A DNA stretch of 64,000 nt from Berberis thunbergii. Lineage: Eukaryota; Streptophyta; Magnoliopsida; Ranunculales; Berberidaceae. The stretch lies in assembly GCA_003290165.1 (NCBI GenBank), contig QNQO01002075.1, forward strand, positions 91,611 through 155,610. The letters run 5' to 3'. The notes under the pieces were generated by a model. It ran no database searches. It was not told the origin of the DNA and was given only the letters and a program-made list of their open reading frames with translations. Within the stretch, counting starts at the first letter, position 1; the number at the start of each line of letters is the position of its first letter. Below are positions 11,285 through 21,328 of the stretch, one piece after another. The position numbers and the translations under genes were made by a program.

Positions 11285-12240
11285 AATATCTATTTGTAGT
11301 TGGTGATTGAATATCCTCTGAAGAAAACCTGAGTTTGTGAGGAACGATATTCTTATCAACCCATCGATCCCAAGTAGTAAGATTCATGTAGGCATCCATA
11401 ACCTTCAGTGTCGGATATACATGACTACCTTCTTGGTAGTAGTTTTCTCTACAAATACTAGTATTTGCTACAAAAGCTCCAGTCTTGCCCCTTTCTGGTT
11501 CTACCATTAGTGCAACCTAGATGTTTGACACAAACAGCTAACTCAAAAGCATAGGCAATAAGAACAAAACTAGAGTTCTAAACATTATGATGCTAGCACT
11601 CACCCTTTAGATGTTTTCTCATGAGTCCACCAATGGCCAATATTGAAGACTACAACGTCTGCGTTATGATACATTGGTGTTGTTGGGTCCATCAAATCCG
11701 GTCTTAAAGTCTCAAGTGTCCGATTTCTACTTTTATGGGATAACGGTCTAACTAGAAATGGGGCATTGAAAAAATCTACAAAACAATTATAATCCTAATA
11801 GACGGGCATTTCTAAATGTCGAGGAAACCAACGAGGGAAAGGGGCGAGCCCATTCCCCTCAAGATCAGCGTTGGCAGGCATCTCGAAGGGGATAGGTGGT
11901 TACACCCATCCCTCACTGGTTTCCTCGACGTTTAGAAAAGCTTCCTAAAAGACATTGAGAACATATAAAATTAGATGTTAGTTATAGATAGAAGCTTGTA
12001 AGGAAACTCAACTATAAGGATAATTCATGAGACATGCCTCATATCTAAAACCATAAAATCCTTTATTTTTTAATTCCTTTTTTCTTGATATCTCATAAAC
12101 TTTCTTCTTGTTTTTTTGTTTACAACACTATGGCGAAGAATGCACACTAGAGACTCCCACATATTCCTATTCAGATAATCCCCTACAAAGATCAATTTCC
12201 TTCCTTTCAATCTTTCCAGAAAATCGGTTGCGTTGAAGAT
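11285..12240 (-). pseudogene. Trichome birefringence-like (TBL/PMR5 family) pseudogene
   Basis: TBL proteins are Golgi O-acetyltransferases that acetylate cell-wall polysaccharides. On the minus strand, family landmarks appear in order: [19 protein letters not shown] then [14 protein letters not shown] (12240-12090), KGFYGFRYE (about 12060-12034), [40 protein letters not shown] (11797-11605, followed by a GT donor), then after an intron [19 protein letters not shown] and [14 protein letters not shown] (11467-11325). The last part, [11 protein letters not shown], needs a frameshift near 11322. The nucleophile serine of the GDS motif reads Tyr (GDY, near 12203). One residue is missing before LTTWDRW. 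The N-terminal TBL domain and the C-terminal DxxH block are absent. A foldback element interrupts the gene at 11807-11940. Confidence 0.82.
11807..11940. mobile_element. Small foldback MITE within the TBL pseudogene
   Basis: The terminal inverted repeats read TTTCTAAATGTCGAGGAAAC on the left and TTTTCTAAACGTCGAGGAAA on the reverse of the right end, about 134 bp apart. The interior keeps pairing for a further 20 to 30 bases (GAGGGA and CCATCCCTC). It lies between the KGFYGFRYE and NAPFLV coding blocks, in what is either an intron or a split exon. The core ACGAGGGAAAGGGGCG recurs in the foldback at about 50911-51065. Confidence 0.65.
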
Positions 12241-12875
12241 GCAAAGTGGCAATAGACATTGGTGATTAATTTGTGTAAAGTGCATGCAAAATTAGTGAGA
12301 CATTTAAATGAGTAACCTTGATAGACAAGAACCAATTCAGCTAAGGGTTTTGGTTGCACGGAAAACATACATGAAAATTGAAACTGTTTTCATGAGTTCT
12401 ATTCCGAACCCCCACCCTCCCTCCCCTCCCCCAAACTTGGATTTCTATGAGTAGTGGGAAAACAGTCTTAATCTATTTCTATCAGTAAATAAACAACCAA
12501 ACAACAAAAAACTTCATAACAGGGGAAATGGTTTCATTTCTCATGAAAAATGGTTAACCATACAGACCCTAAGAGGTTTTGCTTATTTTATTCAGTTTAA
12601 ACAAGGTTTCAGCAATTTTGTGCAATGATTTATGACATGTATTAACTCAAGGAATAGCAGTAACCTATAAGTAAGGCTTTGTCAAATAGGGCATAAATTC
12701 CATGATATGATAATTTTTATCCATGTAACAACGACTAGGTATCTGACCCGAATATGAAGTGTCGGACATGTTGAACATTAAAATACAGTACGAACTATGC
12801 TAGGGGCACACTTGTACATCTTATTATTATTTACTAATGATACACCAAACCATCCTTTAATTTGCACTGGACGCG
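12241..12875. other. No gene recognised
   Basis: AT-rich, with a short C/CT-rich tract near 12410-12435. The upstream exons of the TBL copy are not visible here. Confidence 0.4.
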
Positions 12876-13512
12876 TGTCATGATCATCTTGTCAATAGAG
12901 TAAAGCGGGCACGACTGCCCACTAATCTAGCAAGGCCCATACAACATTAAGCCCAATTCAGCAGAATCCAAAAGGTCTGATCTAAGTTGTAGTGCCATAT
13001 TAAGCCTATACGTCATATGAAAAAGTCTTATATCCGTAAGCCCTAATAAGACAAGTATTTGAGGGATCACCTAAGACAGGCAGGCGATCAACACATTGGT
13101 TCCGACTAGGAAACTTAAATTGGAGTATAAGTCGTGCATAGAAATTTCATTGCATCGACAACACTCCAAAAAAGAAATCTCTCCCATAGATCTAGGAGCA
13201 CAAGTCGATTAGGAAAACTCTTCTGCATGGACACTCCCAACTAGGAAATGATCTCCAGCAAGATCTCTTTCCTTAAACTATGCCACCAAAGTCCTAGCCG
13301 AACGAGGGCTCTCGCATTATAAATAAGACACAAGTTTGACGAAAAAATGTACATTATACAACTCAATTTACAACTTTAAGCCTTTCTCAAGCCTTGTTTG
13401 ATTTTAGCATCGGAGTGCCATCAGCCACCACAACTGTGGTCCTTAGCTCATGTGCGTTCCCTGTGCAGGTTCAGGTCATGATCAAGGTCAATGAGAGCAA
13501 GATTCGACTACA
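12876..13512 (+). repeat. 5' LTR of Gypsy copy B
   Basis: Starts TGTCATGATC and ends GATTCGACTACA, about 637 bp, with TG...CA ends. It matches the LTR of copy A throughout. A TATA-like ATTATAAATAAG lies near 13316, within the last 200 bp. This suits a U3-R-U5 layout on the plus strand. Confidence 0.75.
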
Positions 13513-13517
13513 TCAGT

Positions 13518-13536
13518 TTGGCACCGTCCGTGGGGA
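13518..13536 (+). promoter_or_regulatory. Primer-binding-site-like sequence
   Basis: TTGGCACCGTCCGTGGGGA lies a few bases after the LTR end. It resembles the TGGCGCCGTnnnnGGGGA block that starts the internal region of many plant Gypsy elements. In copy A the corresponding site is eroded to GTCATCAGTGGGGAAC. Confidence 0.6.
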
Positions 13537-14008
13537 ACGACAAAGTCCCTTGAAAAAATAGTGATACCACCCTGCTTCACAGTACAGAGATATGGTAGCC
13601 ACAAGATTTCAAAACAATGTAGACATCCCTGAGCCTTCAAAGGCTTGTATTGCGAGAGCGTCGCCAGTTCCGACAAATCCGGTATCGCAGGAGGAACAAA
13701 ATCAGACCCTCGCACCAGTGGCAATAGCGATGGACCTACGGTTAACCCAGATGCAATAGATTACACAAGTGCTAGAGATTCTCACCTAGCATATTCCTCC
13801 ACCCGCAGAAGGAAAACGATAGCAGCGAAGAGCCCCGTCCTCGAAAACACAAGGGACCACGCTTAGGAAAGTCGCGCTGCCCCTGCAAGCTCTCAGTGAA
13901 CCAAAGGTGGAGATCCATCGTATATGGCTTGTGGATAGGTCTCCCAGAACCCCCTTAGACTGGGGCCATAAATCTTGACGTATTGTTTAACCTCATTGTC
14001 CCATCATT

Positions 14009-14860
14009 CATGGATCCTATCATGAACGAACCTTTGCCAAAGAAGTTCACTCCATCAAAGCTGGAGTTTTATGACGGGATGATTGACACGTCTGATCACT
14101 TGCGCCACTTTTAGCATGTAATGATGCTCATAGAAGGATCTGAAGTAAGCTTGAAAAAGTCAGCGCTGACCTGGTTCCACAGCCTCCCTCCGAGGTCCAT
14201 CGACTCATTTCTAACACTGGCAAAAGTGTTCCTTACACGCATTGTTGGTAGCCAGCGAATCAGGAAAGGCTCGCATTATCTGCTCACCCTCAGACAAAAG
14301 CCTAGCGAGACATTAGGAGAATATGTCATGTGCTTTAACGATGAGTTGACTCTCATCGACGGCTGTAGTAGCAATACCGCGGTCATAACCTTTTCTTCAG
14401 GTCTGAGGAGTGGCAACTTCTATGATTTCCTCACTTTGAACCCTCCAACCGATATGTCTGACTTACTGAAAAATGCCCAGAGGTACATCATTTTAGATGA
14501 GATGTTGGTCGCCAAGAGGGAGGTGGTGTTCCAAAAGAAACCCGGTGCATCCAGAGACAAAAAGGAAGGGATGAAACATGATGACGACGGCAAGAAGAGA
14601 AAATACAATGATAGCAAGCCTGACTCTGGCAATGCAAGGCAAGATAATGCCTCCAATTACATTAATGCTAAATCCACTACTCCCTTTCAACTCCAATCTG
14701 CACGACGTCCTCAACTCTATCAAGAATTGGGAAGAGCTAAAGTGGCCCCGGCGCAACAACAACAAATACTACTTCTATCACAATGAGAGTGACCATGACA
14801 CTAAGAACTGTAAGAGTCCCAGAAGTGAGATAGAGTACTAGATCCGAAAGGGAAGCTCAG
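14009..14860 (+). pseudogene. Gypsy gag with CCHC-like tail (copy B)
   Basis: The protein reads FMDPIMNEPLPKKFTPSKL, EFYDGMIDTSDHLRHF, a TAG stop (14113), then an open frame at 14121-14786. That frame contains SALTWFHSLPPRSIDSF, FLTRIVGSQRIRKGSHYL, LRQKPSETLGEYVMCFNDEL and VVFQKKPGASRDKKEG. This is the retrotrans_gag order seen in plant Gypsy elements. A frameshift near 14740 leads into NKYYFYHNESDHDTKNCKS, a CCHC-like segment in which the first Cys is replaced. It encodes no enzyme; it would form the RNA-packaging particle. It is non-functional as it stands. Confidence 0.82.
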
Positions 14861-15199
14861 GGAGTTTATGAGCCAAGACAAAAAGCAGAATCGGGCAAAG
14901 GAAAGGGAAGATTTCGTTAAGGAGATAGAGAAGTGAACTCATGGCATCATATATGTGCTTCATGGAGTCAGCTCCAAAGGCGAGCAATCAAACAGACCCC
15001 GCAAGTGGACGCTTCTTGAAATGCGGATACAATCCGCCTACGAAAGCAGACAAATGCAATATGCACGTATTCAGAGCCTCATCCCACGCTAAAGTTCATG
15101 GACTAGAACTTTCAGGGCGTTTATTCCCCCACAATGAATTCCTAGTCATCTCGATCCTCGTTTCAAAGTGGAAAGTGAAAAGGACCTTGGTGGACACAA

Positions 15200-15535
15200 A
15201 AAAAGCTCTTTAAACATCATGTTTCTGAACGCTTTTCGCGACATGCAACTCAAGGATGCGAACTTAACATCCACCAACAATCCCATGGTCGGGTTTAGTG
15301 GAGAGTGATGCTTCCCTATTAGAAGAATCATCTTAATAGTAGTGGCAAGAGAACCACAATTACGAAAATACCATGTCAAGAGTTCATGGTGGTCGATGCC
15401 TCGTCTACCTATAACATCAAACTTAGGAGGCCTTGGCTTCACCATATGGAAGCAATAATTTTATTCTACACGAATGCATCAAGTACACAGCCAACCAGAC
15501 CCAAATAACTATTCGTGGAGATCAACTTTAAGCGA
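15200..15535 (+). pseudogene. Protease-like polyprotein fragment (copy B)
   Basis: Across frameshifts the plus strand reads FRDMQLKDANLTSTNNPMVG, then EFMVVDASSTYNIKLRRPWL near 15378-15437, and QTQITIRGDQL near 15500. These are the segments that follow the aspartic-protease domain in Gypsy pol and match copy A at 2343-2530. The catalytic Asp motif was not found. Confidence 0.65.
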
Positions 15536-15930
15536 GATATTGCCACTACGCAGAGCTGAAGCAACTAGATTGCTAGCAATTACAGCTCGGGCCCACAAGA
15601 CATACATACATATCAAACACCGGGCCTAGATTCGGGGGGAAATCACCCTGTGCGAACAGTCAGCCATCCAACGAGCTGGAGTCCATTATTGGAAACACCA
15701 TTCAGTCTGACACAAAGCTAATTAATAACAATTCATGAATTAGGCGCCTCCTCCGAACGCTGACGACCAGTGAGGAACGACCCGCCAACGCGAAGTTCAC
15801 TCTTCAGTAACTTTGCCAACATTGGCGATACCCGAGGCTCCGCCAAAAGAACTACACAATCTGAGCTAGGACCATGTGCGTCTCATTCATGGCCAGATTA
15901 GCTTAGTTTTTTAATAAAATCAAACTATCT

Positions 15931-16891
15931 TATTGCTTTGATTTTTTTTTTGTTTAAAAGAATTGTTCGCACAAGACAGATTCAAGGAATAAAACAGACT
16001 TTACTGATTACAATGAAAGTTATTACAAAGCTTGCCCGACTGACTAATACAACAATTTATACACTACAAGTATCTAAGTTCAACACAAGTATGTATCCGC
16101 TCAAACGCAGGTCAAGACTTTGCTCCGCCAATATATTTTTGGAATGGATTCGAGATTGAATGAAAAGTACTTGAAGAATGCTGCAAGTACATAATTGATT
16201 ATTTGCTCCGTCAAATCACCCCACAAGGATGATTTGAAAGTGGCAGCAGAGACACACAGAATGTGTTGTGGACATCTTTGTTCTGCTAATTTGCCTTACG
16301 AAGAGGATTCAGAAGGAGAGTGAAAGGGATCAAATGGGGATGTCTGTTAAAACCCAACTCCTGTTTAGGATTAGGGTTTATTATGAAGTCTAGCCTAGAC
16401 TGGCGGATATGACTTCTTTCCTGCTCAAGTTCTCTCCAGGCTTGAGTTAGCTGAATACAAGAATCTAGCCAGTTCGGGGTATGAGGATTTTTCCACAACC
16501 CAACTTCTGTTTAGGATTGGTGTCTATTATGGAAGTTTAGTCCAGACAGGCCAAGGCGACTTCCCATCCACTAAATTCCTCGAGACTGAAAGCAGACATA
16601 TGGTATTGAAATCCTGTCTGACAAGAGATGGTTTATTAAGCAATCTAACTGCTATACATGGTCAAAAAGCATCAAGGAAGTTCAGCAATCAAATGCAAAG
16701 ATGGCTTCTACAAAAGTTCTACTCCTCTGAGAGGCATCAATAACATCACTAAGGGAACACATCCTGGATAAACAAAGGACATTGACAACTCGCCCAATAA
16801 GTGTCCTAATCCGCTTAACAAGAGTCTAGGTTGTTCAAGCAAAAATGATTCCTCAACAACCCAACTCCTGTTCAAAATTGGGGTTTATTAT
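15931..16891. repeat. Minisatellite array (unit about 145 bp), left part
   Basis: From about 16330 the sequence is built of diverged units with the landmarks CCCAACTCCTG, GGGTTTATTATGAAGTCTAG, GACTTC, CTCAAGTC and AATCTAGCC...TTCGGG. A longer unit at 16500-16800 (landmarks AGAGATGGTTTATTAAGCAA and ACATCCTGGATAAA) recurs at about 25075-25375. The array stops at 16891, where the CACTA transposon is inserted, and resumes at 23822. The first 400 bp (15931-16330) show no unit and no gene. Confidence 0.75.
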
Positions 16892-17330
16892 CACTACACC
16901 GAAAGGCCTATTTAGCTACAGGGAGATGGCCACGGCTCTAAACCGTTGGTTTATTTTCCAAGGCCAAAAATCGTGGCTATAATGGCCAACAGTTTAAAAC
17001 CGTGGCTAAAAAAATAAAAATCGTGGCTATACACTACACCAAAAGGGTTGCCACGACAAAAACGTTGGCTATCTGCCAATGGTTTAAAACCGTGGTTATA
17101 AATTTTTCACGTGCAGTTTCGCGCTTTGGCGAAAATAGTATCGCGTTTTGAAAAGAGCAGTTTCGCGCTTTGGAAAAAATTGGGGAAAAACAGTGGCGCG
17201 GTCATTGCGAAAAAAGTTTCGCCGTATTGCGAAAAAAATTTGCGTAGAGGAGAGATCGAGGAGCTCCATTTTGGGTTCAAATCAGATTGTGGAGAAGACT
17301 TTCACGTTTTGGCGAACCTTCCATTCCTTC
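16892..17330. repeat. CACTA left subterminal repeat region
   Basis: Contains repeated CGTGGCTA and TTTAAAACCGTGG motifs (16930-17100). A second CACTACACCAAAAGGG lies at 17032, about 140 bp inside the true end. Then come several TTTCGCGCTTTGG-like repeats (17117-17230). The 79-codon open frame across 17111-17347 reflects these repeats and resembles no protein. Confidence 0.75.
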
Positions 17331-17337
17331 GTTTTAA

Positions 17338-17680
17338 GGTTTGTTAAAAAATCAGAGTGAGAGAGAGGAGTAGAGGAGAGTGGGAAGAGAAAGAAGAAGT
17401 GAACCATAATCAATCAGTGGAGGATCTTTCAGGTCGAGGAACGGCTTGGTCTGGTAATGAATTTGTTTTTTACTTCTTTGGTTCTTGAATTTTAATTTTT
17501 TTTTGAATTTTTTCAAGACATGCTAGATTGATTTTGTGTTTTAGCCCATTGTTGATGCATGATTCTGTTGATTGTTTGAGAAACGTTTGTTGATGCTTTC
17601 ATTTTAGGGTTTGTTAGAAAATCAGAGTGAGAGAGAGGAGAAGAGGAGAGTGTGAAGAGAAAGAAGAAGAAGCGAATCCG
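17338..17680 (+). repeat. Direct repeat pair of about 65 bp, 270 bp apart
   Basis: The segment starting GGTTTGTTAAAAAATCAGAG at 17338 recurs at 17609 as GGTTTGTTAGAAAATCAGAG. Both continue into the same purine-rich stretch ending near GAAAGAAGAAG. The setting resembles a 5' leader followed by an intron donor. Its source gene is not known. Confidence 0.6.
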
Positions 17681-17856
17681 TTTAGTTTCCTGCTTAATAG
17701 TTCATCAAACAAACACACAGAAATTTGTTGAATCTGTTTAGCTTCAATCTGCTTAATATTTAAGGAAAATTGCCCCCTTCTTTCATGGAGTCTACGCTCT
17801 GAATAAAAAAAAAAAGGAAAAAGCTTATGAATTAATTCATTTGATCATATATGCAG

Positions 17857-17987
17857 GATTACAAGGACAGAATCTTGCACTGAACTATCTCAAAGTCAAA
17901 AAACACAACTGCAGAACCTGTTGCTCATGTCCATGCTTCCTAAGGATGATGCAAATGAAAGGGACTGCATTTTGGAGGTGAGAGCAG
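17857..17987 (+). pseudogene. Captured exon of organellar peptide chain release factor 1
   Basis: Class-I release factors recognise stop codons and release the peptide from the ribosome. The exon is bounded by ATGCAG (acceptor) and GTAAAA (donor). It reads KTQLQNLLLMSMLPKDDANE then RDCILEVRAG, the segment just before the GTGGxEA start of the PCRF domain in mitochondrial or plastid RF1. No stop lies inside. The neighbouring RF1 exons and the GGQ catalytic motif are absent, so only about 44 codons were captured. The donor phase (RA-G) fits the known family sequence. It lies upstream of the SWIB exons in the same orientation. Confidence 0.72.
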
Positions 17988-19689
17988 GTAAAACATGAAC
18001 ATCTTCTTTTCTATCTTAATTTATAAAAAAACAAAAAAACAAACTTCTTCAGGACGCGCGTATGTGGTACGCGAAAATGGAGTCTTTTCTTCTTTGTTTT
18101 TAAGAAAAGAAATAGGTAAAAGCATCTTCTTTTCTGTCTTAATTTATCAAAATGAAAAAGCATTGCCTTATTTCTGTGCTTCCCTTGCTCTGTCCCTCTG
18201 ATTACTTCATACTCACTTCCCTCTCCCCTGCTCACTCTCTGCTGTCTAAGGTATGTGAATACCTGCTTCCTTCCTTCACTTTGGTTTTGGATAGATAAGT
18301 TATCATGCATGAATTTGCTACAAATCAATTTGTCATGTTGGTTTATGGAACTGGTGCTTATAACATTATTCTGCTGCTCTGGTTGCTTACTACTGCTACT
18401 TATACTACTACTTTTGTTGATAGCAGATATTAAAAGAACTTAATGTTTATCAGTTATCAATGTCTGATTTCATTTGCAGTTTGGTTTAGTAAATGGATTG
18501 AAATTTTGATTGAAAGTGTTTCTTCATTCAATTAAAAAAACTAACTTATTTTTATTGCAATCTGAAATCATATCCCTGCACTGAAAATGGAATGAATTGT
18601 TAGTGATCATGGTGAAGGTCACCACACTGATTTCATTCTAAGTTTCACCATCGGATCTCGCCACCAAACACCTCCACCACCTCAGATCATCCACCTCCAT
18701 CGCCACTCATAACTCAGTTGCTTGTATCAGTGTCCTCCCTAGTGCAATGGAGAGGGCTATCAAGGATATAATGGCTCTTATAGTTCAGCGCAGTGTCATG
18801 ATAGGCCCCCAATCAGATTTACTTATACAAGGAAAAGGCATAGAGAAACAAAACAGTGAATGGGGAGTAATCTGTTGATTGCTCTGTTAGTAAAGGGTGC
18901 AGTTAGTTGCTCTGTTAGTAAATCATGGAGTCTGTCAATTAGTGCTTTGAATGGTGGAGTTTGTCAGTTAGTGCTCTGCTAGTGAAGGGGGCAGTATTTC
19001 TAGATGTTTTGTAGTTTGTCAAGTCTTATAACTTCGGTTAGTTTCCTCCATCTTAGATACTACTATAAATGTAAGAATAGTAGGAGCAATTAGGGAACTT
19101 TTACTGACTGAATTCTGTTGTACATTGAGCTCTGCTCTAAGGAGATTTGTGCAATATATTCATTGATTTCGGAAAAGTCTTTTAATTACAATTATTTGAA
19201 GAACAACCTTACCATGAACTGATATGATTTATCTGTTCTTAGCCTTCTCTATAATTGCCTGAACCTTGCACTTTGCAGTGAAGTGGGTGGAGATAGGGAG
19301 GTTCAGAGAACTCTTAGCCTTCATTTGGTCAATGGAGCAATTTCATTACATAGACTAAATGAATTTTTTATTATACTTTGGTACTCCCTTTAAGTTGATA
19401 ATATGTTGTTAAATTTCAATAACATGCAACTTGAAGTGTACAAAGACCCACCCATAGGCTGTTTGTACGTTGAGCATTATGTTTGTGTTGTTTTTTTTTA
19501 CATTATGCAATGACATCTTAGGAGATAAGTGACCTGTAATTTTAATCTCCTGGGTAATCATTATGAAAAGTGAAATATTTTTTGGTCTGCATGCATAATT
19601 GATCAAAGTGAACTGTCAAATAATAAGTTGATTCATAAGGGGACAAGAAGATTAAAGTCACTAGGAGCAAAACAGTATATGCAGAGTTT
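17988..19689. other. CACTA interior with no gene recognised
   Basis: No family was recognised in this 1.7-kb stretch. The part at about 18750-19190 has short repeated phrases (TGCTCTGTTAGTAAA, GTCAGTTAGTGCTCTG), a TATAAATGTAAG box near 19063 and a tail like those of Copia LTRs. It may be a solo LTR, but no TG...CA ends or target duplication were found. An exon-like segment near 19280-19370 was not identified. Confidence 0.35.
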
Positions 19690-20085
19690 ATCTTTTGTTG
19701 CACATGAATGTACAGACATGTTCAAGATGAACAAGCTATTAGCTAAACATATCATACCTCTTGAACCTAAGAGTACGTATGGATTGTGGAAGATGCATTA
19801 TCCTTCTGTTATATGGATGATTGAAACAATTTATGTTTCTTTTATGCTTGTAGAGGAGCCTGGTCCAGATTCTAAATGGGCAAAGGTAGAAAAGTTAGAG
19901 GTAGAGTCCGCTTCTGGGGAGAGGGAGAGGGAGAGAGAGAAAGAGGTGGTCCAATCAGATGGTGGCTCATCCACTATGGTGATATCTGAGGCACTTGCTA
20001 GTTTTCTTGAAACTGGGGAGAGGGAGATGGTCCAATCAGATGCTGTTAGACGTGCTTGGGAGAACATAAGGGTTAACCAATTAAC
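19690..20085 (+). pseudogene. Captured SWIB-domain gene, two exons
   Basis: SWIB (BAF60b/MDM2-like) domains occur in plant chromatin and organelle proteins. The first piece reads ECTDMFKMNKLLAKHIIPLE (about 19707-19766), the end of one SWIB domain. After a TTGTAG acceptor at about 19850 a second exon reads EEPGPDSKWAKVEKLEVESA, an acidic GEREREREKE linker, then VISEALASFLETGEREMVQS and DAVRRAWENIRVNQL. This is the first half of a second SWIB domain. The order matches plant proteins with tandem SWIB domains. The exon should be followed by EDP; that continuation is found at 20771, beyond the eIF(iso)4G exons. The N-terminal DEK_C-like part was not seen. Confidence 0.8.
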
Positions 20086-20170
20086 TGTGTGTGCTCAGTT
20101 TCATAACTTTCTGGTTTCCTTAATTATTTTTTTCTGTTACTAGTCCTTTTTCTTCTCTTTTTTGAAGCAG

Positions 20171-20690
20171 GTTGGACCTACCCCTGCTCTCATCAAGGCT
20201 GAGGTGCCATGGTCAGCTCGAAGGGGAACTCTATCAGACAAAGATCGTGTCTTGAAGACAGTGAAAGGGTAAGCGATAGAGGGTGGACAAGTTTAGTCCC
20301 CTTGATTATGGATGTTTTATCTTCTTTTTCAGTCACTAAGTTACTTGGTCATATATGTGTGCTGACTTTATAATTTCTCCACTTTTTAGTATATTGAACA
20401 AGCTTACCCCAGAGAAATTTGATCTTCTGAAGGGCCAATTGATTGATTCTGGCATAACAACTCCTGAGATATTAAAGGTTCGGATTTCGGATAACTCTTG
20501 TATTACAAATATACGAGGTATTTGGCTTCAAATTGCCAACTAAACTCACAGATCTACTCGCTCTGCAGGGTGTGGTCTCACTGATATTTGATAAGACTGT
20601 CTTGGAGCCCACATTTTGTCCCATGTGTGCTCTTCTCTGTTATGATCTTAATGAAAAGCTCCCACCATTTTGTCCCATTGAGTTCAGCAC
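20171..20690 (+). pseudogene. Captured eIF(iso)4G exons (MIF4G start)
   Basis: eIF(iso)4G is the plant scaffold of the cap-binding translation initiation complex. Three exons are readable. 20171-20268 has [19 protein letters not shown] and [11 protein letters not shown], with acceptor GAAGCAG and donor GTAAGC. 20390-20477 has [20 protein letters not shown] and GITTPEILK. 20569 to about 20690 has GVVSLIFDKTVLEPTFCPMC, ALLCYDLNEKLPPF, with acceptor CTGCAG. The phases join correctly (K-G at the first junction). After PPF the match is lost at about 20685. The rest of the MIF4G and MA3 domains is absent. The fragment lies between the two halves of a SWIB domain. Confidence 0.87.
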
Positions 20691-20770
20691 ATGTTCGTTT
20701 AATCTAATTTGCAGATACTCAAGAAGGTATTTACCATTTATATTAAAAAAAAATTCCTTTTGCGGTTTAG

Positions 20771-20893
20771 GACCCTCATAATTCGATGATGATAATCTGT
20801 GATGCCAAGCTTCAAGAACTTCTTAGATGTGAGAGCACTTCAGTATTGGGGAAATCTGAGATGTTGATGCCCCATTTCTTTAAGAAGTCGTAA
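20771..20893 (+). pseudogene. Captured SWIB-domain gene, terminal exon
   Basis: After a GGTTTAG acceptor the exon reads DPHNSMMIICDAKLQELLRC, ESTSVLGKSEMLMPHFFKKS and a TAA stop at 20891-20893, about 40 codons without interruption. This is the second half and C-terminus of a SWIB domain. It completes the domain that breaks off at about 20080 (VNQL + EDP). It therefore belongs to the same captured gene, now separated by foreign exons. Confidence 0.78.
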
Positions 20894-21328
20894 CATGTCT
20901 GGCACATTGGCTGGTTAGTAAGACTAATGATATCATGTTTTATGCCATTTTGTTTCCTTTGTGTATGATGTCTGAAATCAATCCATGGTACTCATTAGCT
21001 ACAAGTCATTCAATTTCTTGCTCGTTTTCAACCCCTGTTATGCTCCCTGCATATAGTATTATCGTTATTTTTGAATGACTTTTCACCCCAGTTATGCACC
21101 CTGCATATAGGATTATCATCATTTCATATTACTTACTGTCTGCAAAAGATAATAGTTTTTCTAAGAAAAGTATGAGAATAGTTTTTGCCTTGCAAGATAT
21201 TGCTGGTTGTCTGGAATGTGACTGAGTGTGTGTGTCTGAGTCTTTCACAGTCCCATGACTGCTCCGTTGGTGATGCAGATAGATAAAGTGATGAACTAGT
21301 TGTCCTAACCCTTGTTTATTTTGTTCAG

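Larger units (their letters stand above)
12876..15920 (+). mobile_element. Ty3/Gypsy LTR retrotransposon relic, copy B
   Basis: Plus-strand element in the order LTR (12876-13512), primer-binding-like site (13518-13536), gag (about 14009-14860) and protease-like region (15200 to about 15530), then decayed polyprotein up to roughly 15900. No reverse transcriptase, integrase or 3' LTR is recognisable. It is the same family as copy A at 2343-5018. Gag is mostly open for about 220 codons, so this copy is less decayed than copy A. Confidence 0.8.

Noticed and set aside
17111..17347. A 78-codon ORF at the left of the CACTA element
   Set aside because: It is made of TTTCGCGCTTTGG-type subterminal repeats and resembles no transposase.
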